This document shows, in pieces, positions 44,028 to 49,746 of a stretch of DNA of 49,746 nucleotides; the stretch's first letter is position 1; every line of letters begins with the position of its first letter. The position numbers and the translations under genes were made by a program. The stretch comes from Novosphingobium sp. NDB2Meth1. Lineage in GTDB: Bacteria; Pseudomonadota; Alphaproteobacteria; Sphingomonadales; Sphingomonadaceae. The DNA is taken from contig NZ_FPEH01000025.1 in NCBI RefSeq assembly GCF_900117425.1, forward strand, positions 1 through 49,746. Direction: 5' to 3'. The notes beneath the pieces are model-generated. The model had not been told where the DNA came from. It did no database searches and worked only from the letters and a program-made list of their open reading frames with translations.

Positions 44028-44777
44028 ATGAAGCGACTGATTGCGTTCGATTTGGACGGCACGCTGGCGGAAAGCAAACAGCCTTTGTCCCAAGAGATGG
44101 GCGCCGCGCTATCGAGCCTTCTGGAGGTCGCGGATGTGGCGGTGATCTCGGGCGGTGACTGGCCGCAGTTCGACAAGCAGGTTGCATTGCGCTTGCCGGC
44201 CGACGCTAAGCGAGAGCGGCTCTGGCTGATGCCGACGACCGGCACCAAACTCTATCGGTTCGACGGGAGCGCGTGGCAAACGATCTATGCGGACCTGTTC
44301 GAAAAAGAGGAGAAGGCAAAGATCCGCGCAGCTTTCGACCGGGCGCTGGCGGAGGCCAATTTGACCGATGAACGCATCTGGGGAGACCGGCTCGAAGACC
44401 GCGGCAGCCAGTTCACCTTTTCGGGGCTCGGTCAGCAAGCGCCGCTCGAAGCCAAGGAGGCATGGGATCCGGATCGCGCCAAGCGGACGGCGCTGCAGGC
44501 CGTTCTTCGCGAAGCGCTACCCGGTCTTTCGATCAACCTCGGCGGCACTACGTCGATCGACGTCACGCGCGCAGGCGTGGACAAGGGCTACGGACTCAAG
44601 CGGTTGAGCGCGGAAAGCGGCATCGGGCTGGATGAAATGCTGTTTTTGGGCGATGCGATCTATCCGGGTGGTAACGACTATCCGGCGGCCGAGATTGGTC
44701 TCGACACCGTAAGGGTTCGTGACGTCGCGGAGACGGTCTCGGTGATCACCGCGATCGTCGCTTGCCTGAAACGATGA
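44028..44777 (+). CDS. HAD-IIB phosphatase, phosphomannomutase-like (copy 2)
   Basis: The 249-residue protein is a close paralog of the one at 16763-17512: motif I FDLDGTLAESKQPL (Asp8), VISGGDWPQFDKQVA, LWLMPTTGTKLYRF, LGGTTSIDVTRAGVDKGYGL and motif IV GDAIYPGGNDYPAAE are shared at the same positions. HAD-IIB sugar-phosphate phosphatase activity is expected; substrate unknown. GAGGAAGG precedes ATG 44028. The DedA gene follows 62 bases later on the same strand. Confidence 0.8.
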   Translation: MKRLIAFDLDGTLAESKQPLSQEMGAALSSLLEVADVAVISGGDWPQFDKQVALRLPADAKRERLWLMPTTGTKLYRFDGSAWQTIYADLFEKEEKAKIRAAFDRALAEANLTDERIWGDRLEDRGSQFTFSGLGQQAPLEAKEAWDPDRAKRTALQAVLREALPGLSINLGGTTSIDVTRAGVDKGYGLKRLSAESGIGLDEMLFLGDAIYPGGNDYPAAEIGLDTVRVRDVAETVSVITAIVACLKR

Positions 44778-44839
44778 TCGCGCGGAGGGATTGTTGATGG
44801 AAGTAACCGACACGGCAACGCTCGCTTGGAGAAAGAAGA

Positions 44840-45442
44840 ATGTATGACGCGATCGTCGTGCTGATCTCCAAGCTGGGTGGCCTTGGCGTATTTCTGCTCA
44901 TGTTTGGGGAGAATCTTTTCCCGCCTGTCCCGTCCGAGGTCATCCTGCCGCTGGCCGGCTATACGGCAGCGCAGGGGCGCGGCTCGCTGCCGGTCGTGAT
45001 CATGGCCGGCACGCTGGGGTCGGTCGCTGGTGCCACCCTCTGGTATTATGTGGGGCGCTGGATCGGGATCGAGCGGCTCAAGCGGTTTGCCGCGGATCAT
45101 GGCCGCTGGCTGACGTTGACACCCGAAGAAATCGATCGGGTGGACAAATGGTTCGATCGCTATGGTCGCTGGGCGGTGCTGTTCGGCAGGCTGTTGCCGG
45201 GCATCCGCACGCTGATTTCGGTGCCGGCTGGTGTCACCGGCATGGCGCTGGGGCCATTTTTGGCCTGGACCACCATCGGATCGGCGGCGTGGACTGCCAT
45301 GCTGGCCATCGCAGGCTATGAGTTGGGCGAGCGCTACGGCCAGATCGCCACGATTGTCGAGCCGGTCAGCAATGCCGTGCTGGCGTTGGCAGGAATCTGG
45401 TATCTTTGGCGCGTTGCGACCTTCGGTCGGAAGCATCGCTAA
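44840..45442 (+). CDS. DedA-family membrane protein
   Basis: The 200-residue protein has the DedA layout: an N-terminal FGENLFPPVPSEVILPLAGYTAAQG block, GATLWYYVGRWIG, and the conserved FGRLLPGIRTLISVPAGVTGM reentrant region with its essential Arg residues. DedA proteins are linked to lipid-carrier (undecaprenyl phosphate) and phospholipid scrambling and to envelope proton-motive-force maintenance. It follows the HAD copy 2 gene and may share its transcript. Confidence 0.9.
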   Translation: MYDAIVVLISKLGGLGVFLLMFGENLFPPVPSEVILPLAGYTAAQGRGSLPVVIMAGTLGSVAGATLWYYVGRWIGIERLKRFAADHGRWLTLTPEEIDRVDKWFDRYGRWAVLFGRLLPGIRTLISVPAGVTGMALGPFLAWTTIGSAAWTAMLAIAGYELGERYGQIATIVEPVSNAVLALAGIWYLWRVATFGRKHR

Positions 45443-45479
45443 GTCGGACCGGCGTAATCAGGCATTGGGTGTGAGCAGG

Positions 45480-45494
45480 CCGGTGTCTCACCGG
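45480..45494. terminator. Small hairpin between convergent dedA-type gene and fliE
   Basis: CCGGTG (45480-45485) and CACCGG (45489-45494) pair around TCT between converging genes. The stem is short and no T-run follows, so terminator function is only possible. Confidence 0.3.
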
Positions 45495-45523
45495 TGAGCG
45501 CTAAGCAGTGAAGCCATAGCGCC

Positions 45524-45949
45524 TCAAATCGACATGTTCATTATGTCCTTATAGGCTGTGAGCAGTTTGTTGCGTACCTGCAGAGTCGCTTCGAACTGAA
45601 TGGACGCCTGCTGCTGAGTGAGCATGACGCTTGCGATGTCGGTTGTTTCTCCGCGCTCATAGGCTTCCGCCGCGGTGTCCTCGGCGTCCAGTCCGGTATT
45701 GACCCGGGCCAGCAGGCTTGAAAGCGTCGAGGCGAAACCGGGCACGGGACCCGCGGTTTCGGGGGGAGGAGTCCCGCCTATGTTCGTTGCACGAAGGGTA
45801 GAAGGAGCGTTTTGGGCATTCACCAATGCCGTAGCGAATTGTGCGCCTCGTTGGGCATCGACTGGTGAACGCTGCACCGCGGCACGCAGGGCGGCATTGC
45901 CCTGGATGATCGCGTTGCGCGCGGCCATGATGTTGCCGATATCGCTCAT
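45524..45949 (-). CDS. fliE: Orphan flagellar basal-body protein FliE
   Basis: The 141-residue protein ends with the FliE signature: ETTDIASVMLTQQQASIQFEATLQVRNKLLTAYKDIMNMSI, matching the conserved C-terminal helix that links the MS ring to the rod. The N-terminal half (residues 1-70) contains a Pro/Gly linker (GTPPPETAGPVPG) longer than in typical FliE proteins of 100-110 residues. AGGAGCAGGACGA precedes the ATG. No other flagellar gene is in the window, so it is either a displaced copy or has another role. Confidence 0.85.
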   Translation of the reverse strand: MSDIGNIMAARNAIIQGNAALRAAVQRSPVDAQRGAQFATALVNAQNAPSTLRATNIGGTPPPETAGPVPGFASTLSSLLARVNTGLDAEDTAAEAYERGETTDIASVMLTQQQASIQFEATLQVRNKLLTAYKDIMNMSI

Positions 45950-46064
45950 TCGTCCTGCTCCTTGAGGCGAGAAAATTCTCCTTCATTAAGGTTAACAAGC
46001 AGTGAAGGACTGCCCATTGCCTATCTCGGAACGGGCTTTCAAAGGAGCGATAGTCGGCGAAAGT

Positions 46065-46376
46065 CTACCGAGTCCCGTATGGTGAGCCTGAACGTTTTTT
46101 AGAGCCGTTGCGAGCCTCTCGGTCGGTAGGTGTGGGCTTTGCCGGATCAGCACGGGGGGTGAGATAGGGCGCCCGACGCGGGTAGCGTTCGGTCGTAGTG
46201 GGGGTGGAATTGCCCTTATAGTCGACGCCCGAGTAGGGGTGGCCTCCGTCCCAGTTGACGCCGCCATGTGACCCGGTCCAATTCACGCCGCCGCCATGCT
46301 GTCCGGCAAGTGCCGGCGCGGCCAGAAAGAGAGCCGCTGCCGATCCGGCCAAAAGCGACAAAGCACGCCTGTTCAC
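46065..46376 (-). CDS. Small secreted protein, unrecognised
   Basis: The 103-residue protein starts with GTG supported by AGGAGG six bases upstream and has a signal peptide (cut after APALAG). The mature part repeats the pattern GGGVNWTGSHGGVNWDGGHPYSGVDY and then a Pro/Thr/Arg-rich tail. No family recognised. It is divergent from the His-rich lipoprotein gene at 46557. Confidence 0.6.
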   Translation of the reverse strand: MNRRALSLLAGSAAALFLAAPALAGQHGGGVNWTGSHGGVNWDGGHPYSGVDYKGNSTPTTTERYPRRAPYLTPRADPAKPTPTDREARNGSKKRSGSPYGTR

Positions 46377-46556
46377 GACAACCTCCTGACTTTAGTCAAC
46401 CGTGGGCGAGCAGCGTGGCATCCTTTGGTTGAATTGACGGTGAATGACGCTGACGCCCCGTAAAGCCAGCACGCTGCGCAGTTTGCTATGCGAAGGAGGC
46501 TCTGTGGTGTATCGTGAACATGCGGCCTTCGGGGAGGCACGCCGGAAGGAAGAACA

Positions 46557-46973
46557 ATGTTGTTCACGAGATCGAGGCTTGCGGGAGTTGGTTTGCTGGC
46601 CGTACTTGCTTTGAGCGGATGCGCCACCACGCCGCGCGGACCAGGGTATGTCTATTACCGCGTGCCCTGCACGACCCCGGGTTCGATAGCCGCGGAGCCG
46701 ATTGCGCCCGTCACCAGATCGCCGTCGCCTCCCGCGACCCCGACTGAAGGAGGTGTGACGGCGGCGCCGACCTGCCTGCTTGTCCTCTCTCCGGCGGTAG
46801 CCTCGCGCGGCTATTACCCTGCCGGTTATTACGGCCAACCCTATTTTGGTGCCTTCGGCTACGGATCGGCGTTCGTTGGCTTGGGGCACCGATCGATCGG
46901 CCATGGATCACGCGGCCATCACCGCATGAGCGGTGGCCATCATAATTCCGGACACGGCTCAGGCCACCACTGA
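46557..46973 (+). CDS. Lipoprotein with Tyr/Gly- and His-rich C-terminus
   Basis: The 138-residue protein has a lipobox (LAVLALSGC, Cys about residue 22), then GYVYYRVPC, a Pro/Thr linker and a tail with YYPAGYYGQPYFGAFGYG followed by many His/Gly residues (HRSIGHGSRGHHRMSGGHHNSG...). The tail may bind metal. AAGGA lies about eight bases before ATG 46557. No named family recognised. Confidence 0.6.
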   Translation: MLFTRSRLAGVGLLAVLALSGCATTPRGPGYVYYRVPCTTPGSIAAEPIAPVTRSPSPPATPTEGGVTAAPTCLLVLSPAVASRGYYPAGYYGQPYFGAFGYGSAFVGLGHRSIGHGSRGHHRMSGGHHNSGHGSGHH

Positions 46974-47015
46974 CAAGGACCCGGAGCTTAGCTGCGGTGC
47001 AATGATCGTAAAGCA

Positions 47016-47141
47016 CTACTCTTCCGGCAGGTCTTCGACGCTTTCCCGGCCATCGTGATCCGGCTGCGGAAGCTGTTCCGGGGTCTGGTTGGGGCCGCGG
47101 GGTGGAGAGTCGGGATGCGGATCGGGTGGAGTGCTGGCCAT
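47016..47141 (-). CDS. Short Pro/Asp-rich peptide (41 aa)
   Basis: This frame is only 42 codons but is preceded by an excellent AAGGAGATAGCC-ATG ribosome binding site. It encodes MASTPPDPHPDSPPRGPNQT, continues PEQLPQPDHDG and ends SVEDLPEE. The composition (Pro, Asp, Glu) is of an intrinsically disordered acidic peptide. It lies 80 bases downstream of the pyruvate kinase gene stop on the same strand. Not recognised. Confidence 0.55.
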   Translation of the reverse strand: MASTPPDPHPDSPPRGPNQTPEQLPQPDHDGRESVEDLPEE

Positions 47142-47221
47142 GGCTATCTCCTTGCATCCCCAGAACCGGCGAGAGCGCCTGACAGTTCCAGATACCTCAT
47201 TGGGCTAATGTGTGTCGAAGG

Positions 47222-48772
47222 CTACCAGCTTTTCAGAGCACGCAGTTGCGGTGTCTTCTTGTGCTGGTGCTCGCCCATGCGGCCGAGCAGGGTGTGGAGA
47301 ACCTCGATCGCCTCGAGGATATGTGGGCCCTTGTTCAGCATCACGCATTCGGCGCGCGCGGCCATCGCCGCGTCGGTCATTTCGCCACGAGAAGGCCGGC
47401 CCTTCTTGACAAGGTTCTCCAGGACCTGCGTCGCCCAGATCACCGGCACGTGAGCAGCCTCGGCCAGCCAAAGGATCTCCTCCTGCATTTCGGCCATGCG
47501 GGCAAAGCCGATCTCAACGGCAAGGTCGCCCCGCGCGATCATCACGGCGGTAGGCTGCCGGCTGGCGGCGTGAACCATGATCTCCGGCAGATTGTCGATC
47601 GCCCGGATGGTCTCCACTTTGAGCACAATCGCGAGTTCCTGCCAGTCGTCGCGCAGTTCCGCCAACGCCTCCTGCAGCTGCATCACGTCGGCGGCGGACT
47701 GGACGAACGAGTATTGGACGCCGTCGGCATGGGCGGCAATGAACTTCAGGTCGCGGCGGTCCTTTTTCGTGAGCGCGGCGATGCCGAGATCGGCGTCGGG
47801 GAAGTTGAGGCCCTTTTCGGGTTTTAGCCTGACGCCCTTCTCCGGAGCCTGTTCGATAAGCACCAGCAGTCCGTCGTCGCCCGCTTCCTCGATCACGCCG
47901 CCGAGCTTGCCGTCGTTATAGAAAACATGGTCGCCGGTCCGGCTACTGCGCACCGCTTCGCCGAGCGTGCATTCGACCGCCGTCACCGCCTCATCCGTGT
48001 TGTGGGCACCCAGCGTACCGGGTTCGACGATCCTCAGGCGGTCGCCCACGTGCAGACGCCTCCTGCCGCCTTCCATGTCGCCGGTGCGGATCTTCGGACC
48101 GGCGAGATCCATGAAGATGCGCATCCTGTGGCCGGTCTCTTGCTCGGCTGAACGGGCGTGTTCGATCATCCGCAACCATCTGCGCGGACCGTCATGCGCG
48201 CAGTTGATGCGCAGTGCTTCGATCCTGCGGTCGGCGAGGTCTCGCATGAACGCAGGGTCTTCCGCGGCTTCGCTTGGACAGGTCACCATGATTGCGGTCG
48301 CGCGCAGATCGCCGGTCGCACCGAACAGGGCCTGCCGCCGCTCGGTCAGGCAGCGCTCGCCGGCGAAGAATGCTTCCGATGGCGGCCGCTCGTCCGGTTG
48401 CCTGCCGACAATCGCCGCAAGCGCCGCGCGGGTCGCCTGAAGTGCGGGGAGGACGTGCCCCTCCGATCGCCCCAACGAGGACAGGCCGAGCATCGTCAGC
48501 CCGCGCTGGAGCGGCCGCAGATCGTGTCCGCGCAGGGCGAGATAGTCCGCCAGGTTGGCGGCGCAGGAGGCCAAGCCAGGCACATCTCCAATGTTCCATC
48601 GGGCAAACTTCTCCGCACCTTCCCGCCGCACCTCGGTCGTGAGCGCGTCCAGGCGGTCGAGAAGCGCCGATGGTTCGGTGATGGCGGCGTCCGGTTGCGG
48701 CTGCCGCGCCTTTGGCCCGAGATGCCGATGGCGGCGCGCATCGCCCGCCGAGGAGTGCTTAGAGCTTTTCAT
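47222..48772 (-). CDS. pyk: Atypical pyruvate kinase
   Basis: The 516-residue protein has pyruvate kinase motifs after a 140-residue N-terminal extension of unknown role: LRINCAHDG, FMDLAGPKIRTG, KGLNFPDADLGIAALTKKDRRDL, VLKVETIRAIDNLPEIM (catalytic Lys-x-Glu), MIARGDLAVEIG and WATQVLENLVKKGRPSRGEMTDA. The usual VMLSGETA reads VMLNKGPH and the C-terminal allosteric domain is absent. It would transfer phosphate from PEP to ADP, but this branch may be unregulated or have another substrate. Its ATG overlaps the CDF gene stop, so the two are cotranslated. Confidence 0.82.
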   Translation of the reverse strand: MKSSKHSSAGDARRHRHLGPKARQPQPDAAITEPSALLDRLDALTTEVRREGAEKFARWNIGDVPGLASCAANLADYLALRGHDLRPLQRGLTMLGLSSLGRSEGHVLPALQATRAALAAIVGRQPDERPPSEAFFAGERCLTERRQALFGATGDLRATAIMVTCPSEAAEDPAFMRDLADRRIEALRINCAHDGPRRWLRMIEHARSAEQETGHRMRIFMDLAGPKIRTGDMEGGRRRLHVGDRLRIVEPGTLGAHNTDEAVTAVECTLGEAVRSSRTGDHVFYNDGKLGGVIEEAGDDGLLVLIEQAPEKGVRLKPEKGLNFPDADLGIAALTKKDRRDLKFIAAHADGVQYSFVQSAADVMQLQEALAELRDDWQELAIVLKVETIRAIDNLPEIMVHAASRQPTAVMIARGDLAVEIGFARMAEMQEEILWLAEAAHVPVIWATQVLENLVKKGRPSRGEMTDAAMAARAECVMLNKGPHILEAIEVLHTLLGRMGEHQHKKTPQLRALKSW

Positions 48773-49374
48773 GCACTGGCCCTTTTTGCTTCACGTGCCT
48801 CGCACCGCGCGTCGCGCAGAATCTCGATGCCGCCCTTGATCGCGATCACCGCGGTGAGAAAACCGACCAGGAGGTCGGGCCAGTTGGATCCCAGCCACCA
48901 GACCAGAGCACCGGCGACAAGGATCCCGCCGTTCGAGATGAAGTCGTTGAAGCTGAAAGTGGTCGCCGCGCGCAGGTTGACGTCGGGTTCTCGCAGCCGT
49001 TGCAGCAGTTTGAGGCAGACGAAGTTGACCACCGCCGCAATCGCCGACATGGTCATCATCGTGACGCCAATTGGCTCGCTGCCCTGTAGATAGCGGCGGC
49101 CGACGTCGAGCAGGATACCGCCGGCGAAGATCAGGAGCATGAAGCCCGAAACGGCCGCCGCCCGCGTCTTCCACTTCGCCCCCCGGCTGAGAGCGATCAG
49201 GCTCAAGGCATAGACCGCCGCGTCCGACAGGTTGTCGAGCCCGTTGGCGAGAAGCGCGCTGGAATCTCCGCTAATGCCCGCGATCAGGAACGCGATCGCG
49301 ATCGCGAGGTTGAGCACCAGGACGATCCACAGCGTCCGTCTCTCGTCTGGCCCTTCCGGCGCTCTGTCGTTCAT
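48769..49374 (-). CDS. Cation diffusion facilitator (CDF)-family transporter
   Basis: The 201-residue membrane protein has six helices in CDF order: LVLNLAIAIAFLIAG, SSALLANGLDNLSDAAVYALSLIAL (TM2 with a DxxxD metal pair), and SFNDFISNGGILVAGALVW (TM5). In TM5 the first ligand of the usual HxxxD or DxxxD pair is replaced by Phe. It lacks the cytoplasmic C-terminal domain of many CDFs. ATG 49374 is chosen for AAAGG eight bases upstream (49404 is an alternative). It ends with an ATGA overlap into the pyruvate kinase gene. Metal cannot be assigned. Confidence 0.82.
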   Translation of the reverse strand: MNDRAPEGPDERRTLWIVLVLNLAIAIAFLIAGISGDSSALLANGLDNLSDAAVYALSLIALSRGAKWKTRAAAVSGFMLLIFAGGILLDVGRRYLQGSEPIGVTMMTMSAIAAVVNFVCLKLLQRLREPDVNLRAATTFSFNDFISNGGILVAGALVWWLGSNWPDLLVGFLTAVIAIKGGIEILRDARCEAREAKRASA

Positions 49375-49746
49375 GCGGCGCCTTTCGGATCGCTTGTCGG
49401 TCATGCGCGAGACGTCACGCCCTGGGTGATACGGCCGGCACGCCCTGCGGTTCCTCCGTGCCACGTTCCAGCAAGCTTGACCACAGCCACTCGTGGCGGG
49501 AACCTCCGAAGGCGCCTATGGTTGCAGCGTCATGCGGCTTCCACCGATTCCCTATTGCGGCTCCGCGCCCCTTCCCGTCGAGATCTGGACGCGCTGGAAT
49601 CCGGATCCGCTGGCAATAGGGGGTGACTACACGAAAGTGACGTATCTGCACGCTAAGGGCGAACAAATCCGGTACGATGCCAGCAGATGCTATTCGCAGG
49701 CTTTCCTGCCCCTTTTATGTGGTGCCGCCCTACGGGCGCCGATATG
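49375..49746. other. Window end without a supported gene
   Basis: The last 372 bases contain no gene I can support and should include the promoter of the CDF-pyk operon. A short inverted repeat with a TAC loop (about 49724-49740) resembles in style the inner stem of the 7702-7749 hairpin; it is short and may be chance. Confidence 0.35.

Noticed and set aside
1..49746. CRISPR arrays, tRNA/rRNA genes and integron attC sites
   Set aside because: No regularly spaced repeats, cloverleaf-like sequence or attC core pairs were seen by eye; short or degenerate ones could be missed without a computed search.

Overview
The window looks like an accessory (probably plasmid-borne or genomic-island) segment of an alphaproteobacterium, most likely a sphingomonad. 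This is an inference from its high GC, its codon style and its gene set: a czc-type RND operon, an FTR1 permease, a TelA/TerD cluster and a PhaC/MaoC-Pta/AckA cluster amid transposon debris. No rRNA, tRNA, CRISPR array or replication gene was seen.

Layout. (1) 1-9.3 kb is mobile-element territory: insertion-sequence debris, the C-terminal half of arsA, a complete 4.5-kb Tn3-family transposon carrying brnTA, an IS110-type transposase fragment, an internally deleted IS3-family element with two striking hairpins, a lower-GC methyltransferase-like gene and an arsR-type regulator. (2) 9.4-12.4 kb (+): a cytochrome c/FTR1 permease overlapping an ACR3-like transporter. (3) 12.7-21.6 kb (-): sodC, cytochrome b561, a ZIP transporter, two related MliC-like envelope proteins, a TolC-like protein, a HAD phosphatase, MgtC and a P1B-type ATPase. 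(4) 21.8-29.0 kb (-): an SRPBCC protein and a czc-type operon (His-rich peptide, OMF, MFP, RND pump, DUF190). (5) 29.6-31.3 kb: an MscS-type channel and a small membrane protein. (6) 31.5-36.1 kb (+): phaC-like, maoC-pta fusion, ackA and a broken fabI. (7) 36.2-39.8 kb (+): TelA, TerD, an unknown 327-aa protein and a TerF-like VWA protein. (8) 39.9-43.6 kb (-): a GH130-type enzyme, small or broken membrane-protein genes and an Nramp-like transporter. (9) 44.0-45.4 kb (+): a second HAD phosphatase and DedA. (10) 45.5-49.4 kb: an orphan fliE, small secreted proteins, a 41-aa Pro-rich peptide, an atypical pyruvate kinase and a CDF transporter.

Taken together the genes suggest a metal and envelope stress island. 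It has uptake and efflux of divalent metals (FTR1, ZIP, Nramp-like, CDF, P1B ATPase, Czc), periplasmic redox protection (SodC, b561), envelope proteins, and a substrate-level phosphorylation set (Pta, AckA, pyruvate kinase). The least understood parts are the TelA-TerD-unknown-VWA operon and the paralogous pairs (HAD phosphatases, MliC-like proteins).
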